The notes under the pieces are model-generated. The model searched no databases and was not told where the DNA came from. It saw nothing but the letters and a program-made list of their open reading frames with translations. A DNA stretch of 64,000 nt from Niastella vici (GTDB taxonomy: Bacteria; Bacteroidota; Bacteroidia; Chitinophagales; Chitinophagaceae). The stretch lies in contig NZ_LVYD01000013.1 in assembly GCF_002077945.1 (NCBI RefSeq), positions 310,001-374,000 of the forward strand. The letters are read 5' to 3'. A program made the position numbers and the translations under genes. This document shows, piece by piece, positions 18,235-26,746 of this stretch; positions within the stretch are counted from its first letter, which is position 1, and each line of letters begins with the position of its first letter.

Positions 18235-18284
18235 AAAGTCCGGAAAATATTACACTCACAAGAGTGTTGTATTTTCCGGACTTT
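18235..18284. terminator. Long hairpin terminator, AAAGTCCGGAA stem
   Basis: AAAGTCCGGAAAATA (18235-18249) pairs perfectly with TATTTTCCGGACTTT (18270-18284). An inner stem ACACTC/GAGTGT closes on loop ACAA. On the minus strand TTTT follows, so it can end the Lys-rich gene's transcript. The same stem core occurs at 40836-40883. Confidence 0.8.
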
Positions 18285-18414
18285 CATTATGTGGCCAATG
18301 GTAAAGGGTCAGTAGAAAAATATGACTCCGGCCATTGGCGGATGAGGCGGCATGTACACGGCAGCCACGCCTCAAACTTCGACTAAAAATTATGAACGAA
18401 GAACTGGCGACTAT

Positions 18415-18696
18415 CTATGACCTCGATGTTGATTTTTTTCTGGTGGTCCTTTTTCTACCCGAAGATTTAGTAGCTGTGGTCCTCTTCTTAGCTGTACTCT
18501 TCTTCTTCGCAGATTTCTTTTTCTTCGGTGCCGGCACTTTGGCGCCTTTCTTCCTGGCCTCTGATAAACCGATGGCAATAGCCTGTTTACGGCTCTTTAC
18601 TTTTTTACCGCTTCTGCCGCTGGTTAAAGTACCTTTTTTCTTACGATGCATGGCGCTCTTCACTGATTTCTGTGATTTTTTTGAATATCTGGCCAT
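18415..18696 (-). CDS. Lys-rich DUF6496 protein, histone-like tail
   Basis: A 93-residue strongly basic protein. Residues about 15-55 contain the DUF6496 pattern (KGTLTSGRSGKKVKSRKQAIAIGLSEARKKG, shown here only as its core: SRKQAIAIGLSEA). The tail (about 56-93) is almost all Lys, Ser, Thr, Ala and Arg, like eukaryotic histone H1 tails or bacterial Alb/Hc-type proteins. It probably binds DNA or RNA non-specifically. It is followed by the long hairpin at 18235-18284 and lies next to topoisomerase IB. Confidence 0.85.
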   Translation of the reverse strand: MARYSKKSQKSVKSAMHRKKKGTLTSGRSGKKVKSRKQAIAIGLSEARKKGAKVPAPKKKKSAKKKSTAKKRTTATKSSGRKRTTRKKSTSRS

Positions 18697-18975
18697 AACT
18701 ATCTATTTAAAATTAGCTGAATAATAATATCATGTATAGAAGTGCAAATTCCCATGCCATCGGTTCAATGTAGAAGTGGTTTCCCATTCAAAATACAATT
18801 TTCAACATAGTTGCCTGTAAAACAAGGCGGAATAATTTTTTAAGGCTTATAAGTATCGTTTTATGCTGACGTGGTGTTCGTTTTTGCTTAAGCTATCCTT
18901 TGTTCAATTACGTGTGATGCATCACGTTGGATAAACTAAAACAAAACTATTAGCAAACTTAAAAAATGTGAACAT

Positions 18976-19449
18976 ATGGCACAGAATCCGAATAAAGAAG
19001 TTGTAGGTGTATTGAACGATCTGATCCAGATCAATAACGATCGTACTGCAGGTTATACCAGAGCTGCAGAAGACACCAAAAATGTAGATGTTGATCTTCG
19101 TACCATATTTGAACGGCTGGCCGATGATAGCCGTCAGAATGCCATTGAACTAACTTCACAGGTAGGCCGCCTGGGTGGGGAACCTGCAACAGGTACCACT
19201 GCATCGGGTAAAATATACAGGGCGTGGATGAATGTAAAAGATATGTTTACCGGAAAAGACCGCCATGCACTGCTGGCTTCCTGTGAATACGGTGAAGATG
19301 CGGCTCAACGCGCCTATGAAGATGCATTGGAGTCAGATGCTCCGCTGCCCACAGACGTAAGACAGTTGATCGTAAGCCAAAAAGCTTCTTTGAAAAATGC
19401 ACACGATATGATCAAAAAATATAGGGATGTGCATGCAATAACTAAATAA
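18976..19449 (+). CDS. PA2169/DUF2383 four-helix-bundle protein
   Basis: A 157-residue ferritin-like helical bundle. The motif LNDLIQINNDRTAGY (about 13-27) and the conserved Glu/Asp/His pattern through SCEYGEDAAQRAYEDAL define the DUF2383 family. It has no known reaction; relatives are induced in stationary phase or under stress. No signal peptide. A strong terminator follows. Its neighbours (DUF892, DUF5670, DUF6496) share this stress character. Confidence 0.92.
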   Translation: MAQNPNKEVVGVLNDLIQINNDRTAGYTRAAEDTKNVDVDLRTIFERLADDSRQNAIELTSQVGRLGGEPATGTTASGKIYRAWMNVKDMFTGKDRHALLASCEYGEDAAQRAYEDALESDAPLPTDVRQLIVSQKASLKNAHDMIKKYRDVHAITK

Positions 19450-19491
19450 AAAGCTTAAAAATAGTGGCTTTAGTACTGTAGAGCAAAAACG

Positions 19492-19530
19492 CAGGCCGGA
19501 TAAGATCGCTTATCTGGCCTGTTTGTTTTG
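19492..19530 (+). terminator. Rho-independent terminator after DUF2383 gene
   Basis: CAGGCC-GATAAG pairs with CTTATC-GGCCTG around loop ATCG, with one internal mismatch (G/T). The T-rich tract GTTTGTTTT follows. Confidence 0.85.
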
Positions 19531-19671
19531 TCGGCTATTCGCCAAAATTGTTGAAAATATAAAGGTAAAATAATATGCGTGTGTGGAAATAAATACACTT
19601 TTTGGTAAAAAATGGCATGAAAAGCCTGGCAGTAATTTTTTATTATCAAATGATTAAGTAAATGAACGGCT

Positions 19672-20016
19672 ATGAAAGCAGATTACAACAGATCTACTCC
19701 ATACATAAAAAGCATGGTGTCATGTTTGAGCAAGGTAGTAGACGATGGATACAAAGAAGACTTTAAAGCAACCAAGGAAGGCCTGGAGTCTTCCAGCACC
19801 CGGAAGCTATACGGTCCCAATGAAGTAAAAGTAATTACCTCATTCCGGTTTGAAGGTTTTAGCGATCCACACGACAGCGCAGTTTTATATGTAATTGAAA
19901 CATCTGATGGCGTAAAAGGTACTCTTATTGATGGCTGCGGTACCCTCGCTGATCCATTCGTGTATAAATTCATCCTGGATGTGGAATCGCGAAATGAGAA
20001 ATTAATGATCAACTGA
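19672..20016 (+). CDS. Small conserved protein often misannotated as PRPP synthetase
   Basis: A 114-residue soluble protein. The segments DDGYKEDF, EVKVITSFRFEGFSDPHDSAVLYVIETSDGVKGTLIDGCGTLADP match a short Bacteroidota family that databases often label phosphoribosylpyrophosphate synthetase (core here: FEGFSDPHDSAVLY). It is far too short for that enzyme (about 310 residues) and lacks its PRPP loop, so I would not transfer the name. Function unknown. A perfect terminator follows at 20053-20090. Confidence 0.75.
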   Translation: MKADYNRSTPYIKSMVSCLSKVVDDGYKEDFKATKEGLESSSTRKLYGPNEVKVITSFRFEGFSDPHDSAVLYVIETSDGVKGTLIDGCGTLADPFVYKFILDVESRNEKLMIN

Positions 20017-20052
20017 CCAATCTTTTTTCCATTATATATACATACGTGATAC

Positions 20053-20090
20053 AGGCCTTCCCGACTTTGTCGGGAAGGCCTTTTCTTTTG
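20053..20090 (+). terminator. Perfect 13-bp stem terminator
   Basis: AGGCCTTCCCGAC (20053-20065), loop TTT, GTCGGGAAGGCCT (20069-20081), then TTTCTTTT. It ends the 19672-20016 transcript. Confidence 0.9.
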
Positions 20091-20112
20091 TGGGTGATGA
20101 ATAGCAAAAAAA

Positions 20113-20136
20113 GTCCCCCCGACATGTCGGGGGGAC
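20113..20136 (-). terminator. 24-bp perfect palindrome, terminator for minus-strand gene
   Basis: GTCCCCCCGACA pairs with its own reverse complement without mismatch. Seven A precede it on the plus strand, giving a U-run on the minus transcript. It follows the DUF5670 gene. Confidence 0.85.
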
Positions 20137-20172
20137 CGGGTTTTAATCGAGACTTACTATTTTGAAGGATAA

Positions 20173-20322
20173 TTAAGGCGTGCTGCGCATAAGGCCAAGA
20201 ATTAATGATATAACGGCCAGTACGATCAGAATATGTATTAAGCCACCTGCACTGTATACAAAGAAACCCAACAGCCAGCCAATTATCAGTATCACTGCGA
20301 TAAGATAAAGTATACTTCTCAT
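20173..20322 (-). CDS. DUF5670 (lmo0937 family) small membrane protein
   Basis: A 49-residue protein, MRSILYLIAVILIIGW..., with two hydrophobic helices (about 3-20 and 26-44) joined by a short FVYSAGG turn. This is the lmo0937/DUF5670 pattern. The frame is open upstream to 20463, but the family begins at this internal ATG (20322), so I place the start there. It is typical of stress regulons. A perfect palindromic terminator follows. Confidence 0.85.
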   Translation of the reverse strand: MRSILYLIAVILIIGWLLGFFVYSAGGLIHILIVLAVISLILGLMRSTP

Positions 20323-20504
20323 GGTAAAAATTTTAGGTTGCGTAATATCCGTTAACAATAAAAATAACCTGCCACCGAACAAAATCAGCTGATTGAGAAC
20401 GTTTGCCATAAACGGGGGAAACGGGATGTAGAAGTTTTTGCTCAGGAAATGCCATTTGAGCATCCCGGATAGTACAGGAACATTCTTTTTACTGTTAAAC
20501 AGGT

Positions 20505-21431
20505 ATGATCATTTTTAGAATAATGGCAAATACCTGGAAAATCTTTAAACAATCGATCACTGAGTTCTTCAACGATAATTGCATAAAGCTCAGTGCTTCC
20601 CTGTCGTATTATACCATTTTTGCCCTGGGACCCACCTTGATCATCATTATTTCATTTGCCGGTATCTTTCTCGGGCGCGATGCCGTGGAGGGTAAGTTGT
20701 ATGGTGAAATAAAGAACCTGATCGGTGCCGCCGCTGCGGCGCAGGTGCAAAGCATTATCGCCAATTTGCAGCATAACGATCAAACAGTGGTAGCTGCTAT
20801 CATTGGTGTGGTGTTATTGATATTGGGCGCAACCGGCGTATTTACCGAAATACAGGGTTCTATCAACTATATCTGGAGCATAAGGGCCAAACCCAAAAAG
20901 GGCTGGCTGAAATTTCTGACCAACCGCCTCATCTCTTTTTCACTGGTGGTTAGCTGCGGTTTCATATTACTGGTATCGCTAACTATTAATGCAGTAATGG
21001 AATTGCTAAATGAAAAACTTCAGGTATATTTTAAGAGCGTTACCATTATTGCGTTTTATATTTTGAACCTGGTGTTGATCTTTGCGGTTATCACTGCCCT
21101 GTTCGCCATCATTTTCAAAGTACTGCCCGATGCTACCCTCAGGTGGAAAGATGTTATTGTGGGTGCGGCATTTACTGCCCTGCTGTTCATGCTGGGCAAA
21201 TTCCTGATCAGTTTATATATCGGTAAATCAAACGTGGGCCTAACCTATGGTGCAGCCGGTTCCATTATCGTGATCCTGGTGTGGGTGTACTATTCTTCCC
21301 TGATCCTGTATTTTGGGGCCGAATTCACCAAGATATATGCCATACAACACGGGGCCGGCATAAAGCCTACCCAAACGGCGGTGTTTATTATAAAGCATGA
21401 AGCCAAAGAGATAGGAGAATCAAAAATATGA
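20505..21431 (+). CDS. YihY/BrkB family inner-membrane protein
   Basis: A 308-residue membrane protein with six hydrophobic helices and the family signature SASLSYYTIFALGPTLIII (about 27-45). KVLPDATLRWKDVIVGA and SSLILYFGAEFTKIYA are also characteristic. Once called RNase BN, the family is now regarded as a transporter-like membrane protein of unknown function. The likely start is the second ATG at 20523 (MANTWKIF). A fold-back element starts within its TGA stop. Confidence 0.93.
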   Translation: MIIFRIMANTWKIFKQSITEFFNDNCIKLSASLSYYTIFALGPTLIIIISFAGIFLGRDAVEGKLYGEIKNLIGAAAAAQVQSIIANLQHNDQTVVAAIIGVVLLILGATGVFTEIQGSINYIWSIRAKPKKGWLKFLTNRLISFSLVVSCGFILLVSLTINAVMELLNEKLQVYFKSVTIIAFYILNLVLIFAVITALFAIIFKVLPDATLRWKDVIVGAAFTALLFMLGKFLISLYIGKSNVGLTYGAAGSIIVILVWVYYSSLILYFGAEFTKIYAIQHGAGIKPTQTAVFIIKHEAKEIGESKI

Positions 21432-21566
21432 CTGGGGTAGCCTGAACCGGGATAGATCTAATTTATGGGATGTGTGGGATCATTGATTTCCTGATTCGCG
21501 GCCATATTCCAAATTATTTAAATCCCTAATCCCGGTTCATCCCATAAATCCCACTATCCCAGTCCG
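21430..21566. repeat. Fold-back element G at the end of the YihY gene
   Basis: GAACCGGGAT (21444-21453) has an exact inverted copy, ATCCCGGTTC (21529-21538). ATTTATGGGAT (21461-21471) has ATCCCATAAAT (21539-21549). Outer GACTGGGGTAG (21430-21440) matches CTATCCCAGTC (21554-21564) with one mismatch. The element starts inside the TGA stop of the YihY gene. The order of the two inner pairs is not nested (see findings). Confidence 0.75.
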
Positions 21567-21631
21567 GTCGTGGCATAGGTATTTAAGGTTTGTATTTGGG
21601 TTGAAACGTACAGTTCGCTAAAGCTATCGAT

Positions 21632-24600
21632 GTGAAAAAAGCGGTTAAAATTACTCTTAAAGTGTTCCTGTGGATCTTTGTAGGTCTGCTATTGATAGCA
21701 GTCCTTGTACAAACGCCACCGGTGCAAAACCTTGCCCGCAAAAAGGTGCAGGCCTGGTTGCAGCATAAACTGGGCACCCGCTTCGAGATCGGCCGTTTGC
21801 GTATTGGTTTTCCAAATTCTGTAGTGCTGGATAATGTATATGTGGAGGACAAAACAAAAGATACCCTGTTATACGGCGGGCGCATCAAGGTTAACATTGC
21901 GCTGTTTAAATTATTGCACAATGAAGTGCAGATCGGGGATCTGCGCCTGCAGAATATGACAGCCAAAATAAAACGGCAGCTGCCCGATACCGTTTTCAAT
22001 TTTCAGTTCCTTATAGATGCATTTGTTACCCAGAATAAAAAAACGGCTAATCCCGCCGATACCACCGCGCTGAAAATGGGGCTCGATAACCTTTATCTCG
22101 ACAATATCCGCTTTATATATCGCGACACCATTTCGGGAAACGACTGGGCCATTCAACTGAACCATTTCAATAGTCATATTAATCAATTTGATCCGGATAA
22201 ACAGGTGTACGATGTGCCGGTTATTGACCTCAACGGGTTAACTGCCCGCCTGTATCAATATAAACCATTGATAACGGCGCCGGATGTGATCGCCAACGAT
22301 ACCTCGATGGCGGCTATGCCGGTCATCAAACTTAAACAGGTTAGGCTGGCGAACATCGATGTCGATTACCGCAATAATGTATCGGCCCTGTATACCCAGG
22401 CAAAATTGCAAAGCCTGGATGCCCGGGTCAATACCGCCGATCTTAATGGGCGGCGCATCGTGCTTGACCGGGTGAATGTACAAAACACCATCACCCGTGT
22501 ACTGGTGGGGAAAACAGAAACGACCAAACTGATAGCCGAAAAAGCAAAAACGGAAGCCAAAGATGTGGCGAACCAGGGCTGGCTGGTAGATGTGCGGAAT
22601 GTAAACATTCAGAAAACATCTTTTCAGTATGATGATGAAAACCAGCCAAGGCAAAAACAGGTACTCGACTATGGTCATTTGAAAGCAGAAGACGTAAGCT
22701 TGCAGGCCAATCATTTTTTCATGGACGGCGATTCTATAACGGCTTCTGTACAGGAAGCGGCGTTTAAAGAACAAAGTGGGTTCACCCTGCAGCAACTGCA
22801 GGGCGATTTTGTTTATACCGGTCATAAAATGTATGCCGATGGCCTGTTGGTTCAAACCCCGCATACGCGCATTAAACATACCATTCACCTTGATTATCCA
22901 TCGCTGGAAGCGGTACAGAAAGATATTGGCAGGCTTCAGGTAAAAGCCGTATTGCCAGGCAGCTATGTTTCTACTAAAGACGTTCTTTATTTTGCCCCGA
23001 TGCTTAAACAACAACCGGTGTTTAATGATGGCGGTACCGTGCTCAGAATAAATGCCGATGTGGAGGGCTTTGTAAACCGGCTCACCGCCCGCACATTACA
23101 GGTACAGGGTTGGGGCAATACAAAGATCGATGTATCGGGTACTATAGTTGGCCTGCCTTCTATGGAGAAATTATATGGCGATATAAAGATCAATGAATTA
23201 CGAACTACACGAAAAGACGCCGAAAAATTCCTCCCCAAATCGGTGCTGGCCCAGGTTCAAATACCTGCTACCATGCAGGTAACCGGCACTGTTAAAGGGA
23301 ACGGGCAGCAAATGCAAACGAACGTACTGGTGAAAACTTCTTCGGGCAATATTGCCCTGAATGGCACCATGGCCAATTACCAGAACAGGAATGCGGCCAG
23401 CTATAATATGCAGGTAAAAGCGCAGGAAGTACAGGCTGGCGCCATTTTAAAAAATCCCGACCTGCAAACCGTATCGGCCAATGTACAGGTGCAGGGTAAA
23501 GGACTAACGCAGCAATCGGCCGATGCAACCTTAAAGGGTAACGTGGAGAGTGTTGTTTATCAAAAATATGATTACCGCAACATCAACCTCGATGCTGCCA
23601 TCAAAGATCAGCAGGCAAAAGGAGCCGTGCGTATTGCCGATGAAAATATTAGTATGGCGGGCAATATCTCCGTGAACCTGGCGCTGGCAAGCCCGGCGCT
23701 TACGGCCGATATAATGGTAGACAGTATAAAAACAAAACCGCTTCATTTAACGCCGCAGGAAGTTATTTATCGCGGAAAGATAATCGCCGATCTGCCCAAT
23801 ACCAACCCCGACAGTTTACAGGGCGATATCCAGATCATTCATTCCCTGCTGGTGACCGGTAACGAGCGCCTGCAGCTGGATACCGTTCTTATAACAGCCG
23901 CACACCCGGGTGACAGCAGCCGCATAACAATTGAGAGCGATATAGCAAAAGCACGCATCGCCGGCAGGTATAAATTAACCCAGCTGGGCGACATATTTTC
24001 ACAGGCCATACAACCTTATTTTTCCATAACCCCGGCGCAAAAAGCGCCGCCTGCCACAACGCCCTATAATTTCAGAGTGGGCGTATATGTTACTGATAAC
24101 CCCGCATTGAAAATTGCGTTACCCATGTTAAAACGCTTTCAGAACCTGGTATTGCGGGCCCATTTTTCCAGCGACAGTGGCTGGCAGGCCAATGCGCGGA
24201 TGCCTGTACTGGTTGCCGACGGCCTTGCAATCGATAATATGCAGCTGGAGGCTGGCACCCACGATAGTGCATTAACCCTCAACACCACGTTCGATCAGCT
24301 GCAATTTGGCGGTAATACCGTTTACAGGGCTTTTATTCGCGCCAATGCGGCCCATGATAAAGTTGATTTTCTTACCCGCTTTCACGACCGCACCGGCCGC
24401 ATACAATATGCCATACCGGGCATGCTGAAACAACCCCAATATGGCATCTATGATGTAAGCCTGAAAAACGATAGCCTTTTATTGAATTATGAACTGTGGA
24501 GCGTGGCGCCGGATAATGTGATACACATAGGAAATAACGATATCAGGCTGACCAATTTTATGCTGAACCACAATTTTCAGCAGTTCAGTTTAAAGAGCAG

Positions 24601-26746
24601 GGGCAATATGCTGAATGCGCCGGCGGAAGCCAGCTTTACCAGTTTCCAGATCTCAACGCTGGCCGCCTTTGTTACCTCCGATTCGCTGGATGTGGATGGA
24701 ACGCTCGATGGGCAGATCCTGTTGTATAATCTTACCACCCAACCCATGTTCTCGGGCGATATGACCATCAGCAACCTCAATTTCCAACGCGATACCGTAG
24801 GTAATATAATCGTAAAAGCAAAGAACACCACCCCCGATATTATCAATGCCGATATTGTATTGACCGGCCGTGGTAATCATGCAACCGTGAATGGTGATTT
24901 TTATCTGAAACCCGTCAATGGAAATGATTTCAGGTTTAAACTGGCGCTCGATACCCTCAATATGGCGTCGATAGAAGGCGCCACCATGGGCGCCATTAAA
25001 AATGCTTCGGGCCGTATAACCGGCCAGTTCGATGTGTCGGGCACATTCAGTAAATATAATGTGAACGGAGGGCTGAACTTCAAACAAACCAGTTTTAATG
25101 TAAGCATGCTCAACAGCTATTTCCATATTGAAGATGAAACGGTAGCTGTAAATAATCAGGGCATTAGGTTCGACAGCTTTACGCTTGAAGATTCGGCCAA
25201 AAACAAAGCGGTGATCGATGGTATGATTTATACCACCGATTTTGCTAAATACCGGTTCGATCTGTCGGTGCGGGCCAACGAATTCCAGGCAATGAACAGC
25301 ACCAAACAACAGAACAGACTGTACTATGGCAAGCTGATCTTCAGCAGCAATATGAAACTGAAAGGAACAGCCGAAAGTCCGGTGGTAGATGGAAATATTA
25401 CCATTTCGGATAAAACAAATGTCACCGTGGTATTGCCGCAGCAGGACCCGGCTGTAGTAAAACGGGAAGGTATTGTACAGTTTGTAAATATGGATGCGCC
25501 AGAGAACGATACTTTATTTTCGAGTATGAAGGCCGGTTTCGATTCCCTGAACAAATCGCCTTTAAGCGGTATAGATATTTCGGCCAATGTTGAAATTAAA
25601 AAAGAGGCGGTGTTCAGTCTTATTGTAGATGAAGGCAATGGCGACTTCATTCGCATGCAGGGTGAAGGATTGCTCACTGGTGGTATTGACCCAAGCGGTA
25701 AAACCACCCTGTCGGGTTCATACGAGATCACCAGCGGGGCCTATGAACTTAATTATAATTTATTAAAACGGAAATTTATTATCCAGGAAGGGAGCAAGAT
25801 CGTGTGGAATGGAGAACCCACCAAGGCCGACCTGGATGTTACGGCTATTTACAGCGTAAAGGCGGCGCCTATTGACCTGGTAAAAGACCAGGTTGCTGAT
25901 GAAGAAGCCACTACCCGCAATGCCTATCTGCAGCGCCTGCCGTTTAACGTATTGCTGGTGTTGAAGGGTGAATTATTACAACCCCAGGTAAGTTTCGACA
26001 TACAGCTGCCCGAAGAAAGCAACGAGATCTCTAAAGGTACTTCAACTACCATCAATTACCGGCTTACCCAGTTGCGGCAGGAACCCTCTGAATTGAATAA
26101 ACAGGTATTTGCCTTATTGTTGTTGAGCCGGTTTGTTGGCGAGAACCCGTTTGAAAGCAGTGCGGGCGGTTTAACCCCGGAATATTTTGCCCGGCAAAGC
26201 GCCAGTAAATTACTCACCGAACAGCTGAACAAACTGGCCGGCGACCTGATACAGGGAGTTGACATCAATTTCGATGTAGCTTCTTTTGAAGACTATTCAA
26301 CCGGGAACGCGCAAAGCCGCACCGACATGAATGTGGCGTTGTCGAAACGGTTAATGAACGACAGGCTGACTGTAACTGTGGGGAGTAATTTTGAGCTGGA
26401 AGGTTCACAAAACACTAACAGGAGCTCGAGCAATATTGCAGGTAATGTAGCCGTGGATTATAGCCTGAGCCAGGACCGGCGGTATATGCTCAGGGCATAC
26501 CGCAAAAATGAATATGAGGGTGTCATTGAAGGATACGTCATTGAAACCGGCGTAGGGTTTATCATTACACTCGATTATAACAAGTTTAAAAATTTGTTCC
26601 TGGGTAAAAAAGGCCGGGAAGAAAGACGCCAGCGAATTCAACGGGCAAGAGAGATGGAAAAAAAGCAGCAACCGCCGCCCGTGCCTCCACAAACAACTAA
26701 TCAATCAACTGAAAACAGGGAAGTCGAAAAGCGTGAAGACAGTTAG
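21632..26746 (+). CDS. tamB: Translocation and assembly module protein TamB (DUF490)
   Basis: A 1704-residue inner-membrane-anchored periplasmic protein (TM helix about 8-28). The long body is repetitive beta-strand sequence of the AsmA/TamB bridge type. The C-terminal roughly 430 residues hold the TamB domain, including LTPEYFARQSASKLL and QGVDINFDV. It spans the periplasm to help insert outer-membrane proteins and probably move lipids, together with the TamL protein encoded next. Start codon is GTG (21632). Its last 14 nt overlap the TamL start. Longer than the E. coli protein (1259 residues), as is usual in Bacteroidota. Confidence 0.93.
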   Translation: MKKAVKITLKVFLWIFVGLLLIAVLVQTPPVQNLARKKVQAWLQHKLGTRFEIGRLRIGFPNSVVLDNVYVEDKTKDTLLYGGRIKVNIALFKLLHNEVQIGDLRLQNMTAKIKRQLPDTVFNFQFLIDAFVTQNKKTANPADTTALKMGLDNLYLDNIRFIYRDTISGNDWAIQLNHFNSHINQFDPDKQVYDVPVIDLNGLTARLYQYKPLITAPDVIANDTSMAAMPVIKLKQVRLANIDVDYRNNVSALYTQAKLQSLDARVNTADLNGRRIVLDRVNVQNTITRVLVGKTETTKLIAEKAKTEAKDVANQGWLVDVRNVNIQKTSFQYDDENQPRQKQVLDYGHLKAEDVSLQANHFFMDGDSITASVQEAAFKEQSGFTLQQLQGDFVYTGHKMYADGLLVQTPHTRIKHTIHLDYPSLEAVQKDIGRLQVKAVLPGSYVSTKDVLYFAPMLKQQPVFNDGGTVLRINADVEGFVNRLTARTLQVQGWGNTKIDVSGTIVGLPSMEKLYGDIKINELRTTRKDAEKFLPKSVLAQVQIPATMQVTGTVKGNGQQMQTNVLVKTSSGNIALNGTMANYQNRNAASYNMQVKAQEVQAGAILKNPDLQTVSANVQVQGKGLTQQSADATLKGNVESVVYQKYDYRNINLDAAIKDQQAKGAVRIADENISMAGNISVNLALASPALTADIMVDSIKTKPLHLTPQEVIYRGKIIADLPNTNPDSLQGDIQIIHSLLVTGNERLQLDTVLITAAHPGDSSRITIESDIAKARIAGRYKLTQLGDIFSQAIQPYFSITPAQKAPPATTPYNFRVGVYVTDNPALKIALPMLKRFQNLVLRAHFSSDSGWQANARMPVLVADGLAIDNMQLEAGTHDSALTLNTTFDQLQFGGNTVYRAFIRANAAHDKVDFLTRFHDRTGRIQYAIPGMLKQPQYGIYDVSLKNDSLLLNYELWSVAPDNVIHIGNNDIRLTNFMLNHNFQQFSLKSRGNMLNAPAEASFTSFQISTLAAFVTSDSLDVDGTLDGQILLYNLTTQPMFSGDMTISNLNFQRDTVGNIIVKAKNTTPDIINADIVLTGRGNHATVNGDFYLKPVNGNDFRFKLALDTLNMASIEGATMGAIKNASGRITGQFDVSGTFSKYNVNGGLNFKQTSFNVSMLNSYFHIEDETVAVNNQGIRFDSFTLEDSAKNKAVIDGMIYTTDFAKYRFDLSVRANEFQAMNSTKQQNRLYYGKLIFSSNMKLKGTAESPVVDGNITISDKTNVTVVLPQQDPAVVKREGIVQFVNMDAPENDTLFSSMKAGFDSLNKSPLSGIDISANVEIKKEAVFSLIVDEGNGDFIRMQGEGLLTGGIDPSGKTTLSGSYEITSGAYELNYNLLKRKFIIQEGSKIVWNGEPTKADLDVTAIYSVKAAPIDLVKDQVADEEATTRNAYLQRLPFNVLLVLKGELLQPQVSFDIQLPEESNEISKGTSTTINYRLTQLRQEPSELNKQVFALLLLSRFVGENPFESSAGGLTPEYFARQSASKLLTEQLNKLAGDLIQGVDINFDVASFEDYSTGNAQSRTDMNVALSKRLMNDRLTVTVGSNFELEGSQNTNRSSSNIAGNVAVDYSLSQDRRYMLRAYRKNEYEGVIEGYVIETGVGFIITLDYNKFKNLFLGKKGREERRQRIQRAREMEKKQQPPPVPPQTTNQSTENREVEKREDS

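Larger units (their letters stand above)
17938..18414. other. 477-bp intergenic region with two hairpins
   Basis: It lies between convergent topoisomerase and DUF6496 genes. It holds two strong hairpins (18125-18152 and 18235-18284, listed separately) and no convincing gene. A plus-strand frame running through 18335-18724 is antisense to the Lys-rich gene and is discounted. Confidence 0.6.

Noticed and set aside
18335-18724. 129-codon plus-strand frame rich in Leu and Phe
   Set aside because: It is the antisense of the Lys-rich DUF6496 gene, where Lys codons read as Phe/Leu in reverse; no family or start signal.
19672-20016. Phosphoribosylpyrophosphate synthetase
   Set aside because: This name is attached to the short family in databases, but the protein has 114 residues and lacks the enzyme's PRPP and ATP sites.
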